Part shown: one piece after another, positions 52,501 through 60,787 of the stretch
Layout of the letters: every line of letters begins with the position of its first letter
How positions within the stretch are numbered: position 1 is the stretch's first letter
Source: Micromonospora costi
GTDB lineage: Bacteria; Actinomycetota; Actinomycetes; Mycobacteriales; Micromonosporaceae
NCBI RefSeq assembly: GCF_003626655.1
Contig: NZ_RBAN01000012.1
Coordinates: forward strand, 1-64,000
DNA: 64,000 bases
Reading direction: 5' to 3'
Translations under genes and position numbers: made by a program
Notes under the pieces: generated by a model
Told to the model about the DNA's origin: nothing
Database searches by the model: none
The model's input: only the letters and a program-made list of their open reading frames with translations

Positions 52501-55500
52501 CCGCGCGTTGTAGTCGTGGACCCAGACGTCACCGTCGTACCCGATGCCGCTGGGCTCCTTCTCGGCGATCGTGCCGGGGATGGCGATCCGGGTGATGACG
52601 TCACCGCCGGAGGTCGTGCCGACCTTGCCGGCCGCCTCTGCTTCCGCGGCGCTCGCCGTCGCAGCCTTGCCGTCGACGTTCGACGGCTTCATGCCGCTCG
52701 CACCGGTCTTCCACGCGGTGAGGTCGATCGTGCTGTCCGCACCCGTCCCGGTGCGCGTGGTGGCGCCGACGGCGTCGAGCTCGGGGTGACGCGCGGCCTC
52801 GCCCAGGTTGTACGTGAGTGGGGCGGAACCGTTGTTGGTCAGCGTCAGCGTGCCCAGACCGTTCTGGTCGGTACCCAACACCGCGTCGAGGCCGTCGGCC
52901 TTCAGACCGGCGACACCCGTGGTCAGGCGCGCGTCGACCGTGGCGTTCGCATAGAGCTTGTCGAGGGAGAAGGGGTATGCCGCGGTCGTGTAGTTCGGCG
53001 CGTCGACCGTCATGGTGTAGTCGCCGACCGGAAGCTGGCGGTGCACGACGCCCGTCCCGTTGGTCGTGACGGTCTCGACGAGCCCGTTCTTGGTCGCGAA
53101 GGAGACCTTGGCTCCGGCCACCGGCAGCCCGTCGTTCTTGTCGACGACGGTCGCGTCGAGGTAGCCCCAGTCGGGGAGGTCGTAGGTGACGATCATCCCG
53201 TCGTGGAGCACCGGGGCGTTGTCGGAGAACCGGATGCCGTCCACGCCGGCCCAGCCCTGGATGCCGGTTGTGGTCTTGGCGCCGCCGGTCACCGGGTCGT
53301 CGGTGCCGATGCCGTCGCCGTACCCGAAGATCACCTTGCCCGAGCGGGTGAGCGTGGCCGAGAAGTTGACTGGCTCCGTGTACTCGGACCGGATCGGGTA
53401 GGCCCAGATCTTGGCGTTGCGGAACTCGACGACGAAGGCGTCCTCGCCGTCGACCTTGGTGGCCGCCGTGAAGACTCCTCCGCCGGGGGCGAACTCGACG
53501 GGGGTCTGCACCCAGAACGGGAAGACGCCCGCGCCGCCGCTGCCGGGACCGGTGGAGGTGTCCGGGGAGATCACCCCGCGCAGGCTGATGCCGAGCGAGT
53601 CGTGGCTCCCGTTGTAGAGCGCGATCGGGAACGGCAGCTTCACCGTCGCCCACACGCCGCTCGGGAACGCGACCGGGTCGGTGCCGCGCAGGTACTCGCC
53701 TTCGGAGACGGCGCAGCTGTAGCCGCCCTCGTCGACGACGAGCCCGACCGGGATCTCCGGCGACTCGTTCTGCGCGCCGACGGTCAGCGGGATGGTCGTG
53801 GGCGAGAAGCAGGCGTTGGGCTTGACGTTCAGCGTGTACCCGCCCTCGGGGACAGCGCTGATCGTGAACGCGCCGTTGGCGTCCGTGCGTACGGGCTTCA
53901 GCGGCGTGTCCTTGACGGCGACGTCGGCGTTCGGGACGGGCTGCTTCTTGTCGTCGACGACCCTGCCGCTGATGTCGTGCCTCGCGGCAGCCGTGAGCGG
54001 CAGCGTGACGGAGGTGTCCCGACCGAGGGAGATCGTGGCGTTGGCGGTCGCGGTCAGGTAGCCGAAGACCTTGGTGCTGAGCTGGTAGTCGCCGACCGGG
54101 AGGTTCGTCGTGAACCGGCCGTCCTCGTCGGTCCCGATCGACCGGCTGAACGGTCCGCTGATCGTCACCTCGGCGGCGGGGACCGGGGCGCCGTTGGCGG
54201 TGACGACACCGGTGAGGGTGCCGCCCTCCCGGGGCGCGAGCTCGAGCAGGCGGACGAGGTCGAGCCGGCCTTCGCCGTACTTGTTGTTGACGTCGGCGGT
54301 GCCGCCGCACTCGGTGTCGTCGACGTCGACGGCCGACTCGGCGAGCAGCCGGCGGGTCTCCTCGACCTGCCCGATGAGGGTCGGGTCGTAGCTCCACAGC
54401 GCCGCGACGGCGCCGGCGACGTGGGGAGCCGCCATCGACGTGCCGGACATCTCGGTGTAGCTGTTGTTCGGGTAGGACGACCGGACGGCGACGCCCGGAG
54501 CGGAGATCTCCGGCTTGATCCGGCCACCTTCACCCTCGCCCTTGCGGGAGAACGACGCGAGCGTGCCGCTGGAGTCGTACGCGCCGACGGAGTAGGCGCT
54601 CTCGGCGGAGCCGGGCGAGGAGACGGTGTCGCAGGCCGCGTACGGGGTGGTGTTGCCGGATGACCAGACGCTGAAGATGCCCGCGGCGCTCCAGGCCTCG
54701 TCGATGGCCCGGAAGAAGTCGTTGAAGTTGTGCTCGGCGTCCTGGCCCCACGAGTTGTTGATGACGTGGGGGCGCTTGGACGGGTCGGGGTTGTTCCCGT
54801 GGACGTCGGTCGGGGCGAGCAGCCACCAGCCGGACTCGAGCAGCGACTCAGGGCCGTTCGACGCGCAGCAGCCGTCCGTCGCGATCCACTGCGCGTCCGG
54901 GGCGACGCCGACGTGGTTGGTGCCGTCGTCGCCGACCATGGTGCCCATGGTGTGCGTGCCGTGGCCGTTGTCGTCGCACGGCACGCCCGTGCACGTGCCC
55001 CGGGTGGCCATCCAGTTGTAGTTGTGGTCGAACGTGCCGTCGGGCTTCGTGCCGCGGTACTGGTTCACCAGGGCGGGGTGGTCGAACTGGACGCCCGAGT
55101 CGAGGTTGGACACGGTGATGCCCGCACCGGTGGCGCCCATCGCCCACGCCTGCGGGGCGTGGATGGCGTCCAGACCCCACGAGACGGTGCCTGCCTCGGC
55201 GGCGGCCTTCGGCGCGGCGGGGCGGGCAGCCTGGTCAGCTGGAATCTTCTCGTCCACGGGCTCGACCAGCGCGACCTGCGGCGTCGCGTGAACCTCGGCG
55301 ACCTGCCCGATCGAGGCCACGTTGAGGGCGAGGTTCTCGGTGCCCCCCTTGACGAGCACCGTGTTGGCGATCGGGTAGGAGGTGTACTTGACGCCTGCCC
55401 GGTCGAGTTCGGTGGAGACGGATGCCAGGGAGTCCTTCGCCGCTGCGGTCAGTGCGTCGTAGACGAACTGACCGCGAGCGGTCCAGTCGGCGATCTTCTT

Positions 55501-55701
55501 CGCCGGCGCGAGGTCGGCCTTGGTGCCGAACGTGATCCAGAAATCGGAGACCGGCTCCGTGCGGAAGCGGTCCTTCAGGTTCGACGCGATCTTCTTGGCG
55601 GCCGCGCCGGGATCCGGCTCGGCGGCGGACGCGGGTGGTGCCTGGATCATGCTCAGGCCGACCGCTACGGCCAGCGAAGCCGCGAGGGCTTTGAGTCTCA
55701 T
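49516..55701 (-). CDS. Giant secreted S8 subtilase with carboxypeptidase-regulatory and malectin domains
   Basis: Protein of 2061 residues. Residues 1-27 are a signal peptide. An inhibitor-like pro-region follows to about 175. Peptidase S8 triad: D201 (VSNLDSGVQFDHP), H247 (DDNGHGTHTMG), S422 (EMSGTSMAAPHVAG), with N350 in WSSGN. At least three carboxypeptidase regulatory-like beta domains follow (for example GTLTGVVTANGAPVPAAEVT near 475). Two malectin-type domains lie near residues 1329-1487 and 1902-2061, both with GTEDDALF and a Trp-Gly-Tyr segment. A Pro/Glu linker lies near 1490-1510 (PEPQPEQPEPG). No sortase or membrane anchor is visible. Malectin folds bind carbohydrate, so it may be kept on a glycan while it cuts protein. 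A LuxR-type regulator gene lies 258 bp upstream on the same strand. Confidence 0.92.
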   Translation of the reverse strand: MRLKALAASLAVAVGLSMIQAPPASAAEPDPGAAAKKIASNLKDRFRTEPVSDFWITFGTKADLAPAKKIADWTARGQFVYDALTAAAKDSLASVSTELDRAGVKYTSYPIANTVLVKGGTENLALNVASIGQVAEVHATPQVALVEPVDEKIPADQAARPAAPKAAAEAGTVSWGLDAIHAPQAWAMGATGAGITVSNLDSGVQFDHPALVNQYRGTKPDGTFDHNYNWMATRGTCTGVPCDDNGHGTHTMGTMVGDDGTNHVGVAPDAQWIATDGCCASNGPESLLESGWWLLAPTDVHGNNPDPSKRPHVINNSWGQDAEHNFNDFFRAIDEAWSAAGIFSVWSSGNTTPYAACDTVSSPGSAESAYSVGAYDSSGTLASFSRKGEGEGGRIKPEISAPGVAVRSSYPNNSYTEMSGTSMAAPHVAGAVAALWSYDPTLIGQVEETRRLLAESAVDVDDTECGGTADVNNKYGEGRLDLVRLLELAPREGGTLTGVVTANGAPVPAAEVTISGPFSRSIGTDEDGRFTTNLPVGDYQLSTKVFGYLTATANATISLGRDTSVTLPLTAAARHDISGRVVDDKKQPVPNADVAVKDTPLKPVRTDANGAFTISAVPEGGYTLNVKPNACFSPTTIPLTVGAQNESPEIPVGLVVDEGGYSCAVSEGEYLRGTDPVAFPSGVWATVKLPFPIALYNGSHDSLGISLRGVISPDTSTGPGSGGAGVFPFWVQTPVEFAPGGGVFTAATKVDGEDAFVVEFRNAKIWAYPIRSEYTEPVNFSATLTRSGKVIFGYGDGIGTDDPVTGGAKTTTGIQGWAGVDGIRFSDNAPVLHDGMIVTYDLPDWGYLDATVVDKNDGLPVAGAKVSFATKNGLVETVTTNGTGVVHRQLPVGDYTMTVDAPNYTTAAYPFSLDKLYANATVDARLTTGVAGLKADGLDAVLGTDQNGLGTLTLTNNGSAPLTYNLGEAARHPELDAVGATTRTGTGADSTIDLTAWKTGASGMKPSNVDGKAATASAAEAEAAGKVGTTSGGDVITRIAIPGTIAEKEPSGIGYDGDVWVHDYNARTNTAYTVTGKPTGKVFDASWNPTYRAFDMALDTKTGDMCQMEDSPASYIHCFDRKTGKETRQIKGDWSTLQLTGLAYNPTEDVFYVGGRANGMIGTVAGTSHDNAGALLSFCAPPLPEVMGLAYNQASDTIWYTDLTSNRPTRLLQVDPDDCSLVNAWWFPGQKAGQGGGLETDSTGALWAADQIADDIVLVDVEDDLLTDLPWLSLSSNGGTLAPGESTTVKVSISSKDAKPGVLGANIVVRSDSGRQSKTYVPVTLTTTTYQVGVNAGGSSFTDASGFTWSGDQAARDGAWGYAGKDKTVSTGSAIGGTEDDALFQSQRTTPGKDLVYTFPDAPKGTYAVDLGFAEIAQVDRGKRVFDVLVDDELTEYAYDAAAAVGPNAADWRTAVVTHEGGPLTVELRGSRGLRAPTIAALRVTRDPRGDKAEPEPQPEQPEPGPVPVAPAGRSYSMKVTDGLYRQGAEESGWHGDDVCGVLWFDSSFLFPFYDTAWDGVCVTTNGQLIFDQASAVGNNTALPSPYEFDAIYPFWDDLVVDDQAGIYFGTTEVDGLAAEVIEWRNATFYSDSAARVSFSVTLIADGRIQIGYGDGIGGDNPVTRGSSATVGVESLTRNPASQYSFNQPVLTAGLGLEYTLPAAGTIEGTVTDANDSKPIAGAIVTLRGPSGDRVITADAKGRWKAQALVGENTVEVWAPNYVTASRPVTIARKDQAEVLDTALTTGVATVTGGDLDWFLGPDQKATADVTVTNTGSAPLEVRLSEQKRTSGGHEAADLPWLTLTGAAATGTVTLAVGESTTVTATADNADVEPGVLVGDLLVASNAGKGETQYTPVRLATSAYWQGVDVGGSGHVGADGFVWSPDQEFGSGPWGYVGGTARATTADIAGTEDDALFRTQRTGKTFTYVFKNAPAGTYQIGLDFAEIEKVKAGMRTFDVLVDGKAVLHDHDVQAKAGALTADMNTVTAEHADGDLKVELRSEIGERDPILNALKVQQDPRL

Positions 55702-55959
55702 GTGGGGTCCTTCGGCCTACAGGGGCTGGTAGGGGTCGTGGCTCGTGTGGTCGTCGGCACCGCTGGCACCGTCGGCGTCGCGGACGTCGCGGGCGCTGAC
55801 GTGCGGCTCGCGGGACAGCTCGGGTGGTGGCTGGTGCTCGCTGGTGGAGTCGTCACGCGCGACGGGTCGCTCAGGCATGCATTGGCCCAGGGCTATGGAT
55901 CATGGGAGTCATGCTCGGGCGGACGAGCGACCTTCGCTATCCAGCGGATACGTCAATTT

Positions 55960-58914
55960 TCACGACGCGCCGTCGAGGGAGTCCTCTTCTGCGAACACTC
56001 CGGCCTCCACAGCCTTGACCGCGAGCGCGGTCCGGGAGGTCACCTTCAACTTGCGCATCGCCGCACGCAGCTGTTGGTCCACCGTGGCCGGCGACTTGGC
56101 CAGGATCCGGCTGATCTCCCGGTTCGTCTTGCCGGCGACCACGAGTTGGACCACGTCGAGCTCACGAGGTGAGAGCCGGTCACCGTACCCCCGTCGACCG
56201 CCGCGCCACAGTCGCGGAACCTCGGCGCCGTGTTCGCGAAGCCTCTGTGCGAGACGATCTGCATCGCCGCGGGCTCCGAGCCTGAACAGGTGCTCGTACT
56301 GTGCGGCCAGCAGCTCTCGGCCCTGTTCGACACGGCCCTGCGCCATGAGCGCCTCGGCTTGACGCTCGCGGGCGAGCATGGCGTCGTAGGGGCGCGGCAA
56401 CGCGCTCCAGGCGCGCGCCGCCCGACCGTATGCCGTCGCCGCGCGGGCGTGGTCTCCGGCGGCGGCGAGCAGCAGCGCCCGGCATACGGTGAGGGCGGCG
56501 CGAGGCGCGGGCGCCGTACGGCCACGCAGTCCTCTGGCGAACTGGTCGCCCAGGCGTGTCGCGGTCTTGAGGTCGCCCGCGGCGAGGTGCGCCTCGATCC
56601 GGGCGGGGACGAGGTCCGTCGCCCAGACCCAGGTGCCTTTTCTCCGGACCGTGTCCACCGGCTCGTCCGTGATCTGCAGCGCCCGGCCGCTGTTTCCGTC
56701 CGTCAGCCACAGTCTGGCCAGCGCGGCGGCGGCCTCCATCGTGTCGTCGGCCGCGCCGAGACGGGCAGACTCCTCGAGGACCAGCCGGAACTGCTCCTCC
56801 GCAGCGCGCCGCCGTCCGGCCGCGGCTGCCAGCCGGGCCGCGAGCCGAACGCTGCCGAGGTAGTGCGCCGGCCGGTCCCGGTCGGCATCGGCGAGTGCCG
56901 CGCTCCGCTCCGCGAGACCCTCCCACCGGCCGGTGAGCCACGCCAGGTTGGCCTGTTCGAGGCGGACGTTGTACTGCAACCGGGACGCCTGCTCGGCCTC
57001 GGCAAGGCGCATGGCCACGGCGAGGTGTTTCTCCGCGTCGGCGTACCGACCCCAGATCAGTGCCCCGGTGCCGACATTCGCGTGGATGCGGGCCACGTCG
57101 AGACGCTCCGACGACGTCGCGCCGTCGACGGGCAGGCCAGCGACGACGTCCCAGGCCTCCTCCTCGCCGAGCATGAGCAACGCAGCGGCGCGGTTGCCGG
57201 CCAGGTTCAGCCGTTCCGCCGGAGAATCGAATTCGGCGGTGAGCTCAGCGGCGCGATCCAGCCAACGCCGATGGGTCGACGCCGGCCACGGTCCGGCATA
57301 GGCCCATCCGAGATACGTCATGGCCCGAGCCGCCTCGACCGGGTCATGGTCGAGGTTGGCCACCGCCTGCTCCAGCTCGCTGAGTGCGGCCTGCGCCTCA
57401 CCCCCCGTGATCAGGAGCCGACCCAGGGGATTGCGGATCTCGGCCTGCTGGCGGGCGGAGAGACCGGGGGTCTCCAGCACCGAGCGCAAGGTACGGATCA
57501 CGCGGTGGTAGACCTCGTCGACCGGTTCACGACGGCCGAGTGCGGCCACTCCGGCGATGCGCGCGACTCGTGCCCGATCGGCCGGCGGCAGCTCGGACCA
57601 CGACAACAGATCGACCAGCAGGTCGACCGCCCTGGTGTGGTCACCCGAGGCCATGGCCAGCTCGGCGCCCTGCTCGGCGTACCGCGCCCAGGACTGCGTC
57701 TCGCCCGCCTCACGGAAGTGACGGGCGAGGCGCGCGACAGGCGGCGGATGGACGTCCTCCAAGGCCCGGCCGGCCAGCAGGTGGAAGTGTCTGCGGTCGG
57801 TCAACGGGATCGCTTCGTAGACAGCCGTGGCGGCCAGCACGTGTCGGAATCGCCACTGGTCACGGTCGTCTCCGTCCAGGACGCCGGCGTTGGCCGCCTC
57901 CGCGATGGCGCCTCGACACGCAGCTGGCGACAGACCGGCGGTCATCGCGATCGTGGCCACCGAGGACCGCTCAGCCAACGTGGCCGCGGCTCGCAACGCC
58001 TGCTGCGCCGTCGGCGACAGACGGCCCACGCGCTCCCGGGTGGAGTCGCGCACCGTTGGCGGCACCTGTAGCTCGCGCAGCTTCAGCCGGACCCACTGCC
58101 CGTTGCGGAAGACGAGGTCGGCACGGTCGCACATGAGGCGAACCGACTCCTCCAGCGCCAGAGGGACGCCGCCGGTCCGCTCGTGCATGAACGTCGTGAA
58201 CTCCTGCGACAGGGGGTTGCCGTCCAGCATCGAGGACACCAGTGCTGCCGTGTCGTCGGGTCGCATCGGCGCCAGGGCGATCCTCAGTTGGGTCACGCCA
58301 ACAGGCAACCGGGACGTCAGCCGCAGCAACAGCGAGCCGACGTCCACCTCCTCGGGCCGATAGGAGATCACGAGGCTTGGCCCGTCCGACTGCTGTCGGG
58401 AGGTGACGAACAGCAGGAACTCCAAGGTCACCTCGTCGGCCCAGTGAGCGTCCTCGAGCACGAGAACGTCGACACGCAGAGCCCGGAGCAGCTCGTCCAG
58501 GGCGCGGAACAGGCGATGCCGTGCCGCCTTCGCATCGTCCAAGGGCGGCAACGCGGGAGGCAGGTCCGAGGACCATTCGGGGAACAGGGGCCGTAACGCA
58601 CCCGCGAGCTCGGTGAGCCGCAATCGCGACACCGGTCGGTCGATCCCACGGAACGCGTCGACGATCGGCCCCAACGTCAGCGACTCGCGAAGCGGTGGGC
58701 ACACCGAGACGAGGGCAGTGCGTTGGTGTGGTGCGGCCAACCACTCTCGCAGCAGTCGGCTCTTCCCGATCCCCGCCTCGCCCTCTACCAGCACGATCGC
58801 CGGTGGCCGGGCCAAGGCGCCCCGGAGCGCCGCCATCTCCCGATCACGGCCCACGAAATGCGGCGTAGAAACCTTTGGTGAATTTTCGTCGTCCTCGGGG
58901 GAGGGGTCGAGCAT
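55960..58914 (-). CDS. LuxR family regulator, LAL/MalT type
   Basis: Protein of 984 residues from ATG 58914; an in-frame start at 58995 would add 27. The N-terminal STAND ATPase has Walker A VEGEAGIGKSRLLREW and Walker B VLVLEDAHWADE. The middle is a long TPR-like helical region. The C-terminal LuxR HTH is SPRELDVVQLVVAGKTNREI and ILAKSPATVDQQL, where TVDQQL replaces the more usual TVKNHL. LAL regulators bind an inducer (often a sugar) and ATP and then activate transcription. It is upstream of, and co-directional with, the giant protease gene, its most likely target. Confidence 0.9.
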   Translation of the reverse strand: MLDPSPEDDENSPKVSTPHFVGRDREMAALRGALARPPAIVLVEGEAGIGKSRLLREWLAAPHQRTALVSVCPPLRESLTLGPIVDAFRGIDRPVSRLRLTELAGALRPLFPEWSSDLPPALPPLDDAKAARHRLFRALDELLRALRVDVLVLEDAHWADEVTLEFLLFVTSRQQSDGPSLVISYRPEEVDVGSLLLRLTSRLPVGVTQLRIALAPMRPDDTAALVSSMLDGNPLSQEFTTFMHERTGGVPLALEESVRLMCDRADLVFRNGQWVRLKLRELQVPPTVRDSTRERVGRLSPTAQQALRAAATLAERSSVATIAMTAGLSPAACRGAIAEAANAGVLDGDDRDQWRFRHVLAATAVYEAIPLTDRRHFHLLAGRALEDVHPPPVARLARHFREAGETQSWARYAEQGAELAMASGDHTRAVDLLVDLLSWSELPPADRARVARIAGVAALGRREPVDEVYHRVIRTLRSVLETPGLSARQQAEIRNPLGRLLITGGEAQAALSELEQAVANLDHDPVEAARAMTYLGWAYAGPWPASTHRRWLDRAAELTAEFDSPAERLNLAGNRAAALLMLGEEEAWDVVAGLPVDGATSSERLDVARIHANVGTGALIWGRYADAEKHLAVAMRLAEAEQASRLQYNVRLEQANLAWLTGRWEGLAERSAALADADRDRPAHYLGSVRLAARLAAAAGRRRAAEEQFRLVLEESARLGAADDTMEAAAALARLWLTDGNSGRALQITDEPVDTVRRKGTWVWATDLVPARIEAHLAAGDLKTATRLGDQFARGLRGRTAPAPRAALTVCRALLLAAAGDHARAATAYGRAARAWSALPRPYDAMLARERQAEALMAQGRVEQGRELLAAQYEHLFRLGARGDADRLAQRLREHGAEVPRLWRGGRRGYGDRLSPRELDVVQLVVAGKTNREISRILAKSPATVDQQLRAAMRKLKVTSRTALAVKAVEAGVFAEEDSLDGAS

Positions 58915-59014
58915 GCGTGATGATCTCGCTTCTCGCTGCTCGGGCGCAAGTACCGTCGCGACGTCGTCGTCGCCTCGCGTCCGTGGAGGCCGCACCGACC
59001 CGACGCCCCGGGCC

Positions 59015-59338
59015 TCACGCCTCGGTCGTCACGCGGGCGAGGACGACACCGGCCAGGATGAGCGCGAGCGCGGCGATCCTTCCGATCGACACCGGGTCGC
59101 CGAAGAGGACGACGCCGAGCACGATCGCCCCGAGAGCGCCGATGCCGGTGAAGACGGCGTACGCCGTGCCGACGGGAAGCGACTCCATGGCCCGGGAGAG
59201 CAGGTACACCGCCGACACACCCAGCACGACGCAGAGCGCGGTGGGGCCGGGCCGCGTGAAGTGGTGGGTGGGCTTGATGCTCTGCGACCAGGCGATCTCG
59301 AACAGGCCGGCGAGGATGAGGAGCGGCCAGCCGGTCAT
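59015..59338 (-). CDS. SMR family multidrug efflux protein
   Basis: Protein of 107 residues with four transmembrane helices. It begins WPLLILAGLFEIAWSQSIKP, whose membrane Glu (E14) is the coupling residue of EmrE/SugE proteins; SLPVGTAYAVFTGIGALGAI is also typical. It works as a dimer and exchanges cations such as quaternary ammonium or guanidinium for protons. The start overlaps the azoreductase stop by 4 nt, so both are under the same TetR-controlled promoter. The SugE/Gdx and EmrE branches cannot be separated surely; no guanidine riboswitch is visible. Confidence 0.9.
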   Translation of the reverse strand: MTGWPLLILAGLFEIAWSQSIKPTHHFTRPGPTALCVVLGVSAVYLLSRAMESLPVGTAYAVFTGIGALGAIVLGVVLFGDPVSIGRIAALALILAGVVLARVTTEA

Positions 59339-60006
59339 GACACGGCCTCCACCTCGGCCGCCAGCTCGTCGGCGACCGCCTCGATCCGGGCCAGCGCAGC
59401 CGTCACGGACGCCGCGTGCCTGTCCCGCAGGTGCGCCAGGCCCGGGTCGAGTCGTGCGTTGGTCAGCTCCGCGTGGACGAACCGGACGTCCTGCACCGCG
59501 AAGTGCCCGACGATGAAGTCTCGCAGGTAGCGTTCCTGGTGGTCGTAGGGAGCGCGCGGAGCGCCCTCGACGTACGAGCCGCCGCGCGCCCCGGCCACGA
59601 CGAACCGCTTTCCGGCGAGGTTCATCCGCGGGAAGGTCACCTGGTCGATCCAGGCCTTGAGGGACGCGGGGACCGAGAAGTTGTACATCGGGACGCCGAT
59701 CAGGACGACGTCGGCCGCGAGCAGCTCGTCGAGGAGCGGCTGCACCACCGCCCAGGCGCGGCGCTGGGCCGGCGTGCGTACCGCTTCGCGGTATCGCCCG
59801 GGATCGGTGATCTGCTCGGCGAGCATCGTGTCGCAGATCTGCGTCCACGCCTCGCCGATCGGCGGGATCGGCTCCCGCGTCAGGTCGCGGTGGGTGTACC
59901 CGCCGTTCGGGTACGCCTCACGCCAGCGACGCGCGAAGCGTGCGCCGAGGTCGCGTGAGAACGACGCGGTCCGCGCGCTGGAGTCCAGGTGGAGCAGATT
60001 CGGCAT
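59335..60006 (-). CDS. FMN-dependent NADH-azoreductase (AzoR-like)
   Basis: Protein of 223 residues with GAGGAGGG before the ATG. Flavodoxin-like fold: NLLHLDSSARTASFSRDLGA (FMN phosphate loop), the conserved VPMYNFSVPASLKAWIDQVT, and VVAGARGGSYVEG. It reduces azo or quinone compounds with two electrons and so protects against electrophile stress. First gene of a two-gene operon with the SMR efflux gene and divergent from a TetR gene. Confidence 0.92.
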   Translation of the reverse strand: MPNLLHLDSSARTASFSRDLGARFARRWREAYPNGGYTHRDLTREPIPPIGEAWTQICDTMLAEQITDPGRYREAVRTPAQRRAWAVVQPLLDELLAADVVLIGVPMYNFSVPASLKAWIDQVTFPRMNLAGKRFVVAGARGGSYVEGAPRAPYDHQERYLRDFIVGHFAVQDVRFVHAELTNARLDPGLAHLRDRHAASVTAALARIEAVADELAAEVEAVS

Positions 60007-60029
60007 GTCTGGCCCTCCTCGAAGTAACC

Positions 60030-60078
60030 GGACGCGATGTCCAATTATGGATCGTACGGAGAACTGGACGTCGTGTCC
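60030..60078. promoter_or_regulatory. Paired TetR operators between azoR and tetR genes
   Basis: Two inverted repeats of the same form, GGACGCGATGTCC (60030-60042) and GGACGTCGTGTCC (60066-60078), have centres 36 bp apart and lie in the 94-bp spacer between the divergent genes. The matched pair is the expected target of the adjacent TetR protein and would control both directions. Confidence 0.75.
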
Positions 60079-60100
60079 AGATACTCCTAGGCTCGATCCT

Positions 60101-60679
60101 GTGACGCGTCAGTCGGTGGAGCACCCGCACAACGAGCGCGCCGACGCGGCCCGTAACCGTCGGCTCATCCTCGAGGCGGCTGACCGGCTCTACGTCGAGA
60201 GGGGCGCCGCGCACGTGACGATGGACGACATCGCGCGTGCCGCAGGCGTCGGCCGGGGCACGCTGTACCGCAGGTATCCGGACCGTGCGTCGATCGCGCT
60301 GGCGCTGCTCGATGCGCACGAGCGCGACCTCCAGGAGGCGCTCCTGCGGGGAGAACCTCCACTGGGTCCGGGTGCGGCGCCGGCCGAGCGACTGGCCGCC
60401 TTCTACGCCGCGATGGTCGCTCTGCTCGACCGGCACGTCCACCTGGCGCTCGGCGCCGAGGTCGGCCGTTCCCGGTTCGAGGCCGGCGCCTACGGGTTCT
60501 GGCGAGCACACGTCCGCGCCCTGGTGGCCGAGGCGGGCCACGAGGATCCCGACGCGATGGTCGAGCCGCTCCTGGCCCCGCTCGCGCCCGACGTCTTCGC
60601 CCGGCAGCGGGAGATCGGCATCGACGCCGACCGCATCGTGGCCGCCCTGGAACGCCTCGCCCGCGCCGTGCTCGGGTGA
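60101..60679 (+). CDS. TetR family repressor
   Basis: Protein of 192 residues from GTG 60101. The N-terminal HTH reads ILEAADRLYVERGAAHVTMD and DIARAAGVGRGTLYRRYPDR. The C-terminal ligand domain is helical and of usual length. It is divergent from azoR-SMR and probably represses them and itself through the paired operators, with release by the dye, quinone or cationic drug that the two enzymes handle. Confidence 0.92.
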   Translation: MTRQSVEHPHNERADAARNRRLILEAADRLYVERGAAHVTMDDIARAAGVGRGTLYRRYPDRASIALALLDAHERDLQEALLRGEPPLGPGAAPAERLAAFYAAMVALLDRHVHLALGAEVGRSRFEAGAYGFWRAHVRALVAEAGHEDPDAMVEPLLAPLAPDVFARQREIGIDADRIVAALERLARAVLG

Positions 60680-60725
60680 GCGCGGGGGCCGCCTGAACCC
60701 ACCCGTCGGCTCCACCGCGGCCGCC

Positions 60726-60775
60726 GATCGACCCAGATGACTGCGCCCGTCCTGTCGCGTTCAAGTGGGGCAATC
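60726..60775. promoter_or_regulatory. Candidate autoregulatory sites of the MocR regulator
   Basis: GATCGACCCA (60726-60735) and the inverted TGGGGCAATC (60766-60775) lie just before the MocR start. Both resemble the GATTG(A/C)CCCA pair found before the downstream gene. Spacing is about 40 bp. Confidence 0.4.
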
Positions 60776-60787
60776 TAGGGTCTCCTC

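Noticed and set aside
51325..54663. 1112-codon plus-strand frame inside the giant protease gene
   Set aside because: Shadow of a high-GC gene; composition is Arg/Gly/Val-rich without motifs and the protease frame is well supported.
59339..60100. Guanidine riboswitch for the SMR gene
   Set aside because: The gene is second in an operon with overlapping frames, and the leader holds TetR-type operators instead.
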